From Coriobacteriia bacterium (GTDB lineage Bacteria; Actinomycetota; Coriobacteriia; Anaerosomatales; Anaerosomataceae): 64,000 nt of DNA. Shown here piece by piece: positions 8,101 through 17,566 of the stretch. Where the stretch lies: positions 62,001 to 126,000 of the forward strand of contig JAUSBY010000011.1 in NCBI GenBank assembly GCA_030651765.1, in the 5' to 3' direction. The position numbers and the translations under genes were made by a program. Under the pieces are notes generated by a model that was given only the letters and a program-made list of their open reading frames with translations, was not told the origin of the DNA and searched no databases. How positions within the stretch are numbered: the first letter of the stretch is position 1; every line of letters begins with the position of its first letter.

Positions 8101-11100
8101 CTGACCGCACCGCTGGCAGCGTGGCGTGCGAGCCGCCCGACCCCCGAGCCGGAGTCGGGCGTAGTACCGGCCGATGTAGCGGCGATGCGACGCATCGCCC
8201 GCAAGACCTGGCAGTTCTTCGAGACGTTCGTGACCGCCGAGTCGCATCACCTTGCGCCGGACAACTTCCAGGAGGAGCCGAAGGGTGAGGTCGCCCATCG
8301 CACCTCGCCCACGAACATGGGGCTTCAGCTCATCTCGTACTTGACCGCGCACGACCTGGGCTATGTGACGGTGGCCGGACTCGCCGGGCACGTGTCGCGA
8401 ACACTGCACACGATGGTAGGCATGGAGCGCTTCCGCGGACACTTCTACAATTGGTACGACACCCTCACGTTGCAGCCGCTCCGTCCCACATACGTTTCCA
8501 CAGTCGACTCGGGCAACCTCGCGGGACACCTGCTCACGCTCCGGGTCGGACTCCTTGAGGCCTCGGAGCGCGAGCTGCTCGGCCCACAGACGCTCGACGG
8601 CATCGCCGATACCGCGCGTCTTGCGCTCGAGGAACTCCAGCGCGCGCGTCGGGCGCCACACGACGGCCCTGCCCTTTCGCAGGCGCACACCGCGCTCGAG
8701 GAGATCGTCCGACGCATCGGCCTGGACAGCCCTCCCGAGAACCTCGGCGAGTGGCTGGCCACGCTCGAGGGCCTGTCGGCACTCGCCGATGCCCTCCCCG
8801 CCTCGCTCGAGGTGCCCGACGCAGAGCCTCACGGAGCACCTGCGGACGCAAGTACGAGCGCAGCGCTCGGTGACCTTCGGACGGCCATAGCTGCGCCGCT
8901 CGGTCTCATCGCGGACCTTGCGCCCTGGGCACGCGACGTACTCGCCGCGGCTGGCACCCACGCCGGTCGGCCCGACGGCGCCCTCGAGCCGCTCATCGGC
9001 CATGTGCCGAGTCTCGTCGGGCTCGCCGAGGGGCTTGCCGGGGCGCTCACACGCCTCGATGAGATGGCGGCGGGAGACGGGCCGGACGCCGGATGGGCGG
9101 AACGTGTGGCCGACGGCATCCGACGCAGCCGGACGCCCGCCGCGGCACTGCTCGCAGAGCTCCGCCTTGCGGCCGATATCGCGCGGGAGATGTGGGAGCA
9201 CACAGACTTCGCGATGCTCTACGACGAGCATCGCATGCTCTTCTCCATCGGCTTCAACGCAGCCGAGGGCCGCCTGGACGACTCGTACTACGACATGCTT
9301 GCAAGCGAGTGCCGTCTGGCGAGCTTCCTGGCCGTCGCCAAAGGAGACGTGGGGCAGGAGCACTGGTTCCGCCTCGGACGCGCGATAACGCGTACCGGCG
9401 ACGGTACTGCGCTCGTCAGCTGGAGTGCGAGCATGTTCGAGTACCTCATGCCGCTGCTCGTGATGAAGAGTTGGCCGGACACGCTGCTTCATCGCACGTA
9501 CGTAAGCGTCGTGCGGAGGCAGATCCAGTACGGTCGTCAACGAGGTGTGCCGTGGGGCGTCTCCGAGTCGGCGTTCAACGCCAAAGACGTGGAGCTCACC
9601 TACCAGTACCAGGCATTCGGGGTACCCGGACTCGGGCTCAAGCGCGGCCTCTCGGCCGACGTCGTCATCGCCCCGTACGCCACCGTGCTCGCGCTCATGG
9701 TCGCGCCGCGCAATGCTCTCGACAACCTGGCCGAGATCGCGAAACAGGGCGGCGAGGGCCGCTACGGCTATTACGAGGCTATCGACTACACGCCGGGGCG
9801 TGTGCCGGCCGGGCGCGAGCGCGCGATCGTCAAGGCGTACATGGCACACCACCAGGGAATGAGCCTCGTCGCACTCGGCAACATGCTCACGGACTTCCGC
9901 ATGCAGGAGCGCTTCCACGCCGACCCGCTCGTCGCCTCGGCCGAGTTGCTGCTCCAGGAGCGCGTGCCGCGGCGCATCCAGCTTGCAGCGCCGCGCGTGG
10001 AAGAGGTCGAGTTCGTGAGATCGGTGCGCGAGGTGCCGCCGCCGGTCACACGCGCGTACCCTCTCGCAAACACCGCGGTGCCGGCCACGCACTTCCTCTC
10101 GAACGGCACCTACTCGGTCATGGTCACCAACGGCGGCGGCGGCTACAGCCGGTGGAAGGACCGCACCGTCACCCGCTACCGCGAGGATCTCACCCGCGAC
10201 TGCTGGGGCACGTTCCTGTACCTCAAGGACGTCGAAAACGGCCGCTTGTGGTCGGCGGCGTTCCAGCCGACGCTCGCCGAGCCGGACGACTATCACGTCA
10301 CCTTCTCGGCGGACAAGGCCGACTTCCGCCGGTACGACGGTGAGGTGGAGACCCACACCGAGGTGATCGTCTCCCCGGAAGACGACGTCGAGGTACGCCG
10401 TCTGACGGTCACGAACCACGGCACCGAACCGCTCGCGCTTGAGGTGACGTCGTACCTCGAGGTGAACCTCGCGCCGTTGGGGGCCGATCACGCGCACAAG
10501 GCGTACAGCAACCTGTTCGTGCAGACCGAGGCGATCGACGAGTACCACGCGCTGCTGTTCACGCGGCGGCCCCGCTCGGATGACGAACCACGGTACTGGG
10601 GACTGCACATGCTGGCGTGCGAGAGCATCGGGTCATGCTCGTGGTCGTACGAGACCGACCGGGCCGCCTTCCTCGGCAGACTGCGCACGCCGGTCGACGC
10701 CCGTGCGATCCACGGCGACGGACGCCTGACGAAGACGACCGGAGCGGTCCTCGATCCGATGTGCTCGATCAGGCAACCGCTCGTGATCGAGGCCGGGCAG
10801 AGCGCCCACCTCGCCTACGTGACCGGTGCCGCGGAGTCGCGCGAAGAGGTGATGGCACTCGCGGAGAAGTACTCGGACATCGCCAACGCGCAGCGCGCGG
10901 CCGACCTTGCGTGGTCGACAAGCCAGATCGAACTGCGAGACCTCGGGATAACGCCCGAAGAGTCGGTCACGTTCCTCCGGCTTGCGTCGCGACTACTGCT
11001 CACCGATCCGCACTCGCGACTCAAAGAGATGACCGAGGTGGAGAACCGACTCCCGGCCTCGGGGCTGTGGCCGATCGGGATCTCGGGAGACGACCCGATC

Positions 11101-13923
11101 CTGCTCGTCAAGATCGAGCGGCTCGAGGAGGCGCCGCTCGTGCGGCAGGCGCTACTCGCGCACCAGTACTGGCGCAGCAAGGGCTTCGTGTGCGACCTCG
11201 TGATCCTGAACACCAAGCCGAGCGACTACGCTTCGGAGCTCAACGGTCGCCTGCGGATGCTCATGCGGACGGGTCACGCACTCCAGCTCGCCGACCGGCC
11301 GGGTGGCGTGCATCTGCGCAACGCCGACCACATGCAGCCCGACGTACTCAACCTGCTCACGAGCATGGCCCGCGTCGTCATCACCGGCGACAGCGGCCCG
11401 ATCACGCTCCAGCTCAACCAGCGCGCGCAGCACCCCGATCTGCCCGACCCGTTCGTGCCGACGCGCGATGCGGTGACGTATCCGAACGTCCCGCGCGTGC
11501 GGCCCGAGCTGCTCTTCGACAACGGACTCGGCGGCTTCGACCCCGTCACCGGCGAATACGTCATCGTGCTCGAAGGAGGGCGCACCACGCCGGCGCCGTG
11601 GGTCAATGTGATCGCCACACCGCACTTCGGCACGCTCGTATCCGAGGCGGGCATCGGCTGCACGTGGGCCGAGAACAGCCACGAGAACCGTATCACCACG
11701 TGGAACAACGATCCGGTCTCGGACGGCACGGGCGAATGCATCTACGTCCGGGATGAGGCGACCGGGCAGTTCTGGAGTCCGACGCCGCTGCCCGTTAACG
11801 ACGACGGAACGTACATCGTGCGTCACGGAAAGGGCTACTCCCGCTTCGAGCACGACAGGCACGGCATCGGCCACGAGCTCGACTGGTTCGTGGCCGCTGA
11901 AGATCCGGTCAGGATTGCACGACTTCGGCTCACCAACACCGGCACGCAAGCCCGGCGCCTCTCGGTCACCCACAACGTGGAGTGGAGCCTCGGCGACTCG
12001 CGCAGCAAGGCGCAGCAGCGCGTCGTGACGTGGTGGGACGAGACCGCCGGGATGCTCATGGCCCACAGCTGGTTCAACATGGACTTCCCCGGGCGCCCGG
12101 CGTTTCTGGCTTCCGATGGGGAGCTGCACTCGTTCACAGCGAGCCGTACCGAGTTCATCGGCCGAAACGGCACACCGACTGCTCCGGCGGCGATGCGTCG
12201 TCGCGGCCTCGGCGGGCAGACCGGCCGGTTCCACGACAACTGTGGCGCGCTGATGCGAATCGTCGAGCTCCAGCCCGGCGAGAGCAGAGAGCTCGTCTTC
12301 CTGCTCGGCCAGACCGAGACCGTGGAGGCGGCACACGCCATCGTCGACCGCCTGAGACAGCCGGGCGCTGCCGCCGCGGAACTCGAATCGGTCAAGGTGG
12401 CCTGGCGAGAGTTGCTCACGACGGTGGAGGTGCAGACCCCGGACCGGGCGCTCGACCTCATGGTCAACGGACAGGCGCTCTACCAGTCGCTCGCCTGCCG
12501 CGTCTGGGGTCGCACCGCCACGTATCAGTCGTCCGGCGCCTACGGCTTCCGCGACCAGCTGCAAGACTGCCTTGCGCTGATCGATATACGCCCGGACCTT
12601 GTGCGCGAGCACATCATCGAGGCGTCACGACACCAGTTCCCCGAGGGGGACGTGCTGCACTGGTGGCAGCCGATCAGCGGGCGGGGCGTCCGCACGCACA
12701 TCAGCGACGACCGGCACTGGCTGCCGTTCGTCACCGCGGAGTACGTGCGTGCCACCGGCGATACGAGCGTGCTCGATGTGGAGACCCCGTACCTCGAGGG
12801 CCCCCCGATCCCCGACGGGCGCGAGGACCTCTACCTCCAACCGAACCCCTCCCTGACCGTTGCCACCGTCTACGACCACTGTCTCGGCGCGCTCGACCAC
12901 GCCCCCCTGGGCGAACGTGAGTTGCCCCTTATGGGCGGCGGCGACTGGAACGACGGCATGAACCGCGTAGGCATCGGCGGTCGCGGGGAGAGCGTGTGGA
13001 TGGCCTGGTTCCTCGACGTCGTCATGCGGTCGTTCGCCGGGATCTGTGACCGAAGGGGCGATGCGGCGCGCGCGGTCTCACTGCGCGCGCGAGCCGCGGC
13101 GCTCGTGGCCGCCATCGAGCGGTCCGGCTGGGACGGGTCGTGGTACCGACGCGCGTACTTCGATGACGGCACGCCTCTCGGCTCTTCGCAGTCAGCCGAA
13201 TGCCGGATAGATGCGATCGCGCAGGCGTGGTCCGTACTGTCCGGCCAGGGCGATCCCGAGCGGGCGCGGCGCGCCATGGAGTCGGTGGAAGAGCAGCTCG
13301 TGCGCTGGGACGACGGTCTCATCAAACTGCTCGCGCCGCCGTTCGACCTGCTCGAGCACGATCCCGGATATATCAAGGGATACGTACCGGGCGTGCGCGA
13401 GAACGGCGGGCAGTACACGCATGCGGCGCTGTGGGTCGCCCTCGCCTACGCTCGACTCGGCGACGGCGACGAGGCCCACTCCCTGCTGAGCCTCATCAAT
13501 CCGATACGACACGCACTGGACGCTGCTGCCGTGGAGCGCTATCACGTGGAGCCCTACGTGGTCGCCGCCGACGTCTACGCTGTCGAACCGCACGTCGGTC
13601 GGGGCGGCTGGACCTGGTACACCGGTTCGGCGGCGTGGTTCTACCGGGTGGCCGTGCGCGAGCTACTGGGCCTGCGCACCGAATCAGACGATGACGGCCG
13701 TTGGCTCATCATCGATCCGTGCGTGCCAAAGACGTGGACCTCGTTCCGGCTGACGTATCGTTCGGGCGACACGCGCTACGACATCGCGGTCGAGAACCCC
13801 CGCGGCGCTAACCGGGGTGTCGCGCATGTCACGCTCGATGGCACACGGGTCGACGACTGCCGCATCCCGCTGCTCTCCGACGGTGCCGCCCATGAGGTCA
13901 CCGTTTCGATGATCGGCGGCTGA
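5161..13923 (+). CDS. Cyclic beta-1,2-glucan synthase-like protein (GT84 + glucoamylase-like + GH94)
   Basis: 2920 residues, close to Brucella Cgs and Rhizobium NdvB (about 2830-2870). The GTG at 5161 has GAGGGGA upstream. Membrane helices lie near residues 410-465, 831-863 and 945-987. Between them sits a glycosyltransferase with LDTDT (about 627) and HRWVRGDWQ (about 777). A glucoamylase-like domain follows from about 1020 (FYNWYDT). Two related carbohydrate-binding/hydrolase blocks end in a GH94 phosphorylase module with GGGDWNDGM (about 2592-2600), which holds the catalytic Asp, and a terminal GWTWYTGSAAW. The enzyme would build a UDP-glucose-derived beta-1,2-glucan, close it into a ring and trim it. 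No transporter or glucan-modifying gene is adjacent. It is unusual for an actinobacterium-like genome; product linkage is inferred from family only. Confidence 0.9.
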   Translation: MRSVTATDEVVLPAAALPLRGGLLGADRLAASARALARDQRWTCATRGSRTPLLDLVAIAERELATAYRRLAADVHENIPVSPAAEWLLDNYYLIEEQIRLVRDDLPAHYGAELPRLSTGDYRSLPRVFEMMVTLVSHTDSRIDQTSLELFTMAYQDASPLTIGEVWAVPIMLRITLVENLRRLALRILDAHQSVVAGDRFADRLLAAGDEGAGAVAVRITELDLAHAETPAPFIVRLSQRLAGQDVALAPLADWLEATLAARDVTLEQVTLAAHQEQAADQVSVANAITSVRFLDALEWRDFFEHTSLVEHVLREDPSGTYARMDFRSRDRYRHAIESIARRCPLDEIGIAEAAMSHALDALAKDPADAVRGHVGHYLISSGRYTFEQAIGYRPHLKERLYRGPLAARGLVFWGLFALITVALAAGVSLFAWNVSESVGVAVVLALLALLPVSDVALTIVNRVAAWLWPARALPKIDYRKPVSPAHRTMVVYTALLTSPQSARHVIDNMEIGYLANIDPSIRFGILADLRGAAEESLPGDAAIIEAARNGIEVLNDRYGRFGSRPFSLFVRGRTYSEADRTWMGWERKRGALTEFCRLLRGATDTSFEVVDGDAAGFHGVTFLVTLDTDTVLPRDGARKLISTIAHPLNRAELDPVTRTVKRGYGFVQPRVTMSLEGSTDSLFAWIYSGVTGIDPYAGAVSDTYQDVFDEGSFTGKGIFEIDIFNAALDERFPENTLLSHDLLEGSYLRTALASDVEVLDDQPASYISHCARLHRWVRGDWQTIPWLMPRVPVVGGTERTPLTGLHRWKITDNLRRSLSAPAMMLFATAGFTLLPDAGWTWLGILFALLFFPLYFQFADSVVFRRPPADTRSDTTTFVSDLKRDVLRNLLNVAVLPHQAYLMTDAIVRACWRMAMSHRNLLEWETAAESERRLGTTDLGAFAKRMWPATAITALLAVPVALGAAGPRALLSAAPLFAVWLTAPLAAWRASRPTPEPESGVVPADVAAMRRIARKTWQFFETFVTAESHHLAPDNFQEEPKGEVAHRTSPTNMGLQLISYLTAHDLGYVTVAGLAGHVSRTLHTMVGMERFRGHFYNWYDTLTLQPLRPTYVSTVDSGNLAGHLLTLRVGLLEASERELLGPQTLDGIADTARLALEELQRARRAPHDGPALSQAHTALEEIVRRIGLDSPPENLGEWLATLEGLSALADALPASLEVPDAEPHGAPADASTSAALGDLRTAIAAPLGLIADLAPWARDVLAAAGTHAGRPDGALEPLIGHVPSLVGLAEGLAGALTRLDEMAAGDGPDAGWAERVADGIRRSRTPAAALLAELRLAADIAREMWEHTDFAMLYDEHRMLFSIGFNAAEGRLDDSYYDMLASECRLASFLAVAKGDVGQEHWFRLGRAITRTGDGTALVSWSASMFEYLMPLLVMKSWPDTLLHRTYVSVVRRQIQYGRQRGVPWGVSESAFNAKDVELTYQYQAFGVPGLGLKRGLSADVVIAPYATVLALMVAPRNALDNLAEIAKQGGEGRYGYYEAIDYTPGRVPAGRERAIVKAYMAHHQGMSLVALGNMLTDFRMQERFHADPLVASAELLLQERVPRRIQLAAPRVEEVEFVRSVREVPPPVTRAYPLANTAVPATHFLSNGTYSVMVTNGGGGYSRWKDRTVTRYREDLTRDCWGTFLYLKDVENGRLWSAAFQPTLAEPDDYHVTFSADKADFRRYDGEVETHTEVIVSPEDDVEVRRLTVTNHGTEPLALEVTSYLEVNLAPLGADHAHKAYSNLFVQTEAIDEYHALLFTRRPRSDDEPRYWGLHMLACESIGSCSWSYETDRAAFLGRLRTPVDARAIHGDGRLTKTTGAVLDPMCSIRQPLVIEAGQSAHLAYVTGAAESREEVMALAEKYSDIANAQRAADLAWSTSQIELRDLGITPEESVTFLRLASRLLLTDPHSRLKEMTEVENRLPASGLWPIGISGDDPILLVKIERLEEAPLVRQALLAHQYWRSKGFVCDLVILNTKPSDYASELNGRLRMLMRTGHALQLADRPGGVHLRNADHMQPDVLNLLTSMARVVITGDSGPITLQLNQRAQHPDLPDPFVPTRDAVTYPNVPRVRPELLFDNGLGGFDPVTGEYVIVLEGGRTTPAPWVNVIATPHFGTLVSEAGIGCTWAENSHENRITTWNNDPVSDGTGECIYVRDEATGQFWSPTPLPVNDDGTYIVRHGKGYSRFEHDRHGIGHELDWFVAAEDPVRIARLRLTNTGTQARRLSVTHNVEWSLGDSRSKAQQRVVTWWDETAGMLMAHSWFNMDFPGRPAFLASDGELHSFTASRTEFIGRNGTPTAPAAMRRRGLGGQTGRFHDNCGALMRIVELQPGESRELVFLLGQTETVEAAHAIVDRLRQPGAAAAELESVKVAWRELLTTVEVQTPDRALDLMVNGQALYQSLACRVWGRTATYQSSGAYGFRDQLQDCLALIDIRPDLVREHIIEASRHQFPEGDVLHWWQPISGRGVRTHISDDRHWLPFVTAEYVRATGDTSVLDVETPYLEGPPIPDGREDLYLQPNPSLTVATVYDHCLGALDHAPLGERELPLMGGGDWNDGMNRVGIGGRGESVWMAWFLDVVMRSFAGICDRRGDAARAVSLRARAAALVAAIERSGWDGSWYRRAYFDDGTPLGSSQSAECRIDAIAQAWSVLSGQGDPERARRAMESVEEQLVRWDDGLIKLLAPPFDLLEHDPGYIKGYVPGVRENGGQYTHAALWVALAYARLGDGDEAHSLLSLINPIRHALDAAAVERYHVEPYVVAADVYAVEPHVGRGGWTWYTGSAAWFYRVAVRELLGLRTESDDDGRWLIIDPCVPKTWTSFRLTYRSGDTRYDIAVENPRGANRGVAHVTLDGTRVDDCRIPLLSDGAAHEVTVSMIGG

Positions 13924-13936
13924 ACGGCCGTCGCAG

Positions 13937-16654
13937 TCACAGGAGGGGAATGGCTCTGAGCTCCGTGACGATCCCGGGACTCACCGCTGCCGTCCCGCCA
14001 AAGACACGGACAGGGCTCCCGGCCCCGATGTGATCCCGGATGTACGCCCCCGCCTCGGCTGAGAGCGACGTCGGTGCGGTGAGGATCATGACCCCTCCCT
14101 GTGCCCCGGCAGCCGCGCCGCCAGAAAGCGCGTCGGGGTAGTCCACCCCCGTCGCGACACCGGCGTACACGCCGTCAGCCCAACCCTCCGAGTGCGCCCG
14201 GTCGGCCACGAGCGCGGCCGTCGAGTACCGCGTGTCGCCACCGATGCGCAACACGGCCACGCCCGAGACAGCCCCGACCTGCCCGGCAACGACGGTATCG
14301 ACCGCGGCGACCCCGCCGGCTATCACGATGGCACCGGACGAGAGTCTGTCGAGGGCGACCTCGGTAGCCCGCGGGAGCGAATCCGGGCGTGTGAGCAGGA
14401 CCGGGTACGCTCGCTGATACGCGAGCGGGGCGACTGCGAGAGCGTCGGCGAAGTCGTCGCCCCGGACGATGAACGCCACCGCCGGCGAGGAGCCCGTCAC
14501 GACCACCATCCGCGTCGCAACTGCGGCGGCCGTCTCGTAGCGGTCCGCGCCCGCAACGCGCTCGACCTCGATACCCGCCGCATTCAGCTCGGCCTTGACC
14601 GAGTCTCCGATCGCCCGAACGCCCCCGACGAGCACGACGTTCTTCGTCCCGAGTCGCTCGAGTTCGGTGGCGACTCCCGACGGGAGCGCGTCCGGCCGCG
14701 TCAGCAGGACGGGGGCGTCAAGCACTCCGGCCAGTCCGCACGCGGCGAGCGCGTCGGGAAAGTCCTGGCCACTTGCCATGACCACGACCGGGGCCGCTCC
14801 GTTGGCAAACGCGCTCCCGGACGCCGCGACCGCCGTCCCGTAGCGGTCGATGCCGCTGATGCGTTGCACGTCCGCCGTGCCGTAGACGCGAAACTCGACG
14901 GTATGCGTCGCCTCCACATGACCGAGCAGATCGACCGACTTGAACGAGAGTTCGTGGTCACCGATGACCGTCGTCTTGATGACCGTACCTGTTCGCGATG
15001 GGGCCCCGTCGAGCGACCACACCGTGGTCGCGACACCGATCCCACGATCGGTCGCCGCCAGCGTGATCGTCGCCGATCCACCATAGTAGACGGCTTGGGC
15101 ATCGCTCGCCGTGACCGGCGGCAGTGTGTCAGTGACGGACACCGTGACCGATCGCGTCGCCTCCCGGTTGCCCGCGAGGTCGACCGCCGCATACTGAAGT
15201 GTGTGGTCGCCGGGATACGTCAGTTCGATCCTACCGCCGACACCGGTGATCGTGCCGTCGAGCGTCCACACGATGCGATCCACCCCGAGACCCACATCGT
15301 CGGCATCGATAGCGACAGCGACACCCTCGGGAGGTGCGACGCGCGTCGTGCACGTGCTCTCCGGGGGAGTGCTGTCGGCAAGCATCAGGTCGATGGCCGA
15401 ACGCGCCTGCACGAGGCCATCGCCGGAGTAGTCGTCCCGGCCAAGAGAACCGAGATCGGTCGCCGTGGACCCGATAAGGAACCTGAGTGCCTCGGGCGAC
15501 AGGTGTGGCCGCTCGCCGAGGAGGAGCGCCGCGACGCCCGCCACGTGCGGCGTGGCCATCGAGGTACCGTACTTCGTGCCGTAGCCGTCGTACCGGACCG
15601 TGGAATAGACCGGGGCGTCGGACGTTCCACCGGGCGCAACGATGTCCATTGCAGGGCCGTAGTTCGAGTACGTCGCGCGCACGTCGGCCGCATCGGTCGC
15701 GCCGACACACATGGTGTCAGGGTAGGCGGCCGGAAAGAGCACGGCACCGCCCTCGTTGCCCGCCGCAGCAACCACCAACACTCCCGCCGAGCGCGCACGG
15801 GCCACGGCTGCCGCGACCGTCAGGCTCCCGGTCGACCCGCCGACGCTCACGCTGACGACGTCGGCGCCCGCATCAACGGCGTAGTCGATTCCCTCGGCGA
15901 GCACCGCCGAGCTCCCCGAGCCGCGGCTGTCGAGCACCTTGACCGGAAGGATCCGTGCGCCGGGGGCCATCCCTGCGATACCGCGACCGTTGTCGGTCAC
16001 AGCCGCGGCGATACCGGCGCAGTGCGTGCCGTGCCCGTTGTCGTCGTCAGGCCGGGCGTCCTGGTTCACGAAGTCCCAGCCGACGAGGTCATCGACAAAG
16101 CCGTTGCCGTCGTCATCGATGCCGTTTCCCGGAATCTCACGGGGGTTGATCCATATGTGGGCCGCAAGATCCTCGTGGTCGAGAGCGACGCCGGTGTCCA
16201 CCACGGCCACGATCACATCGTCTCCGCGTGTGAGCTCCCAGGCGCTCTCGGCCTGGATGCGCCGCGGAGCCCACTGCGTACCGTCAGCGAAGGCGGGGTC
16301 GTTGGGTGTGCCCGCCGTCCACAGTGCCCTGACGGGATGATCGGGCTCGGCATAGGCGATTCCCGGTATCGCCGAGAGCGTCCGCGCAAGAGCCTCGGCG
16401 CTCACCCCGGCCGGTGCGTCCAGCACGAGGCCGCGCTCACCGTACAGTCGTCGTGCTTCGCCGAGTCCCCATCCGGCCAGGCGAGCGCGGACACGGCCCT
16501 CGTCGCGGACATCGGTCCACGCGACGATCACGCGTCCGGGGTCCGTCTCGGTGGCCTGGGGCGCCGCGACTCCCGGGGTGGGAACCGCCACGGCGATCGC
16601 GGCCGCAAGAACGCACGCGACCGCAGCCCGAGACATCCTGAGCGACTGCGTCAT
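13937..16654 (-). CDS. Secreted S8 subtilisin-like protease with CWB2 cell-wall-binding repeats
   Basis: 905 residues. An N-terminal signal peptide ends around residue 31. A short propeptide-like region precedes the S8 domain. The catalytic triad is Asp153 (VVDTGVALDHED), His208 (NGHGTHCAG) and Ser365 (GTSMATPHVAG), with oxyanion Asn300. Two Ig-like bacterial-surface modules follow (about 430-610), then three CWB2 repeats (about 615-905, ISGIDRY / VAGADRY / IGGDTRY starts). CWB2 modules in Gram-positive surface proteins bind wall polymers. The start overlaps the SDR stop by 4 nt (ATGA). Substrate unknown. Confidence 0.93.
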   Translation of the reverse strand: MTQSLRMSRAAVACVLAAAIAVAVPTPGVAAPQATETDPGRVIVAWTDVRDEGRVRARLAGWGLGEARRLYGERGLVLDAPAGVSAEALARTLSAIPGIAYAEPDHPVRALWTAGTPNDPAFADGTQWAPRRIQAESAWELTRGDDVIVAVVDTGVALDHEDLAAHIWINPREIPGNGIDDDGNGFVDDLVGWDFVNQDARPDDDNGHGTHCAGIAAAVTDNGRGIAGMAPGARILPVKVLDSRGSGSSAVLAEGIDYAVDAGADVVSVSVGGSTGSLTVAAAVARARSAGVLVVAAAGNEGGAVLFPAAYPDTMCVGATDAADVRATYSNYGPAMDIVAPGGTSDAPVYSTVRYDGYGTKYGTSMATPHVAGVAALLLGERPHLSPEALRFLIGSTATDLGSLGRDDYSGDGLVQARSAIDLMLADSTPPESTCTTRVAPPEGVAVAIDADDVGLGVDRIVWTLDGTITGVGGRIELTYPGDHTLQYAAVDLAGNREATRSVTVSVTDTLPPVTASDAQAVYYGGSATITLAATDRGIGVATTVWSLDGAPSRTGTVIKTTVIGDHELSFKSVDLLGHVEATHTVEFRVYGTADVQRISGIDRYGTAVAASGSAFANGAAPVVVMASGQDFPDALAACGLAGVLDAPVLLTRPDALPSGVATELERLGTKNVVLVGGVRAIGDSVKAELNAAGIEVERVAGADRYETAAAVATRMVVVTGSSPAVAFIVRGDDFADALAVAPLAYQRAYPVLLTRPDSLPRATEVALDRLSSGAIVIAGGVAAVDTVVAGQVGAVSGVAVLRIGGDTRYSTAALVADRAHSEGWADGVYAGVATGVDYPDALSGGAAAGAQGGVMILTAPTSLSAEAGAYIRDHIGAGSPVRVFGGTAAVSPGIVTELRAIPLL

Positions 16655-17469
16655 CCCGAGTCCCGCCCCATCCAGCGGCGGTGCATGAATCGCATGACGC
16701 GCCGGTCTCCGAGCAGACGTCGGGCGGCGAGGAGCGGACGCGCATAGGCGGCAACCGGGTAGCGAAGCCTGTCCGAAGAGTCCGTGATCGCGACCCAGAC
16801 CTCTCCGGCCGCGTCGGCGGGGCTCGTCCGGTCGGTCACACCCCGGCTGAAGGCGTTCATCGCCGTCAGGAACGGCGCGTACGGCCCCGTCGGCTCGGCG
16901 CGCTCCTCCATCGCCCGGTAGATCGGCGTGTCGACGTACCCGGGCTCAACGGCCTTGACCCTGATGCCGAACGGCTTGAGTTCGTGCCACAGACCTTCGC
17001 TGAAGCCCTCGAGCGCGTGCTTGGAGGCGTTGTACGTGGTGAAGAAGGGAAAGACGATTCGGCCACCGAGCGAGGTGACGTTGACGATGGTACCGCTGCC
17101 GCGCGTGCGCATCGCCGGCAGGAACGCACGCGTGAGCTCGACGGGCGCGAACGTGTTCACCTGGAAGATGTCGCGAGTGGCCTGGGGATCGGATTCCTCG
17201 ACGGGTGAGTACATGGTGTACCCGGCGTTGTTGACCAACACGTCCGGCGGCAGACCGTTCTCGGCCATGAACCGCCCGGCGAGCGCCTCGAGCGCGCGTG
17301 AGAACCGCAGGTCGAGGCGGTAGAGCGTGACTTCGGCGGGAAGGTCGTACGTTTCGGGGTGCTGATTGTCACGCACCGTTCCGAAGACACGCCACCCCTC
17401 GGCGTGCGCCTTGACGGCAAGCGCATGTCCGAGCCCGGAACTGACACCGGTGATGAGAATCGATGGCAC
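16651..17469 (-). CDS. Short-chain dehydrogenase/reductase
   Basis: 272 residues of classical SDR type. The nucleotide-binding motif is TGVSSGLG (residues 7-14), followed by NNAG (80-83), catalytic Ser133, Tyr146 and Lys150 (YNASK). The C-terminal 30 residues are basic and may bind membranes. It is divergent from the FAD/DUF1365/CFA operon, 97 nt apart. An SDR of this kind often accompanies those three genes, so a role in membrane-lipid modification is likely. The protease gene downstream is translationally coupled but functionally unrelated as far as the sequence shows. Confidence 0.85.
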   Translation of the reverse strand: MPSILITGVSSGLGHALAVKAHAEGWRVFGTVRDNQHPETYDLPAEVTLYRLDLRFSRALEALAGRFMAENGLPPDVLVNNAGYTMYSPVEESDPQATRDIFQVNTFAPVELTRAFLPAMRTRGSGTIVNVTSLGGRIVFPFFTTYNASKHALEGFSEGLWHELKPFGIRVKAVEPGYVDTPIYRAMEERAEPTGPYAPFLTAMNAFSRGVTDRTSPADAAGEVWVAITDSSDRLRYPVAAYARPLLAARRLLGDRRVMRFMHRRWMGRDSG

Positions 17470-17493
17470 GCGCGGGACCTTTCGCGACGGAGT

Positions 17494-17562
17494 CTATGAC
17501 GTCCTCTACTGGATATACTATGCCCTGGGACCAGGTTCTGCCCGACCGATCGCTCAAGGAGG
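17494..17562. promoter_or_regulatory. Divergent promoter region, SDR / FAD-oxidase operon
   Basis: TATACT at 17514-17519 is a good rightward -10, and TAGTAT read from the other strand overlaps it. No clear -35 is visible for either direction, which would suit an alternative sigma factor or an activator. AAGGAGG at 17556-17562 is the ribosome site of the FAD protein. Confidence 0.35.
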
Positions 17563-17566
17563 CTTC

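Noticed and set aside
6748-10608. A 1286-codon open frame antisense to the glucan synthase gene
   Set aside because: It is a shadow frame from high GC at third positions. Its translation is Arg/Glu/His-rich with no family motif, while the plus strand encodes a complete known enzyme.
14192-16747. An 851-codon open frame antisense to the subtilase gene
   Set aside because: Low-complexity Arg/Asp/His translation without domains; the opposite strand has a full catalytic triad and CWB2 repeats.
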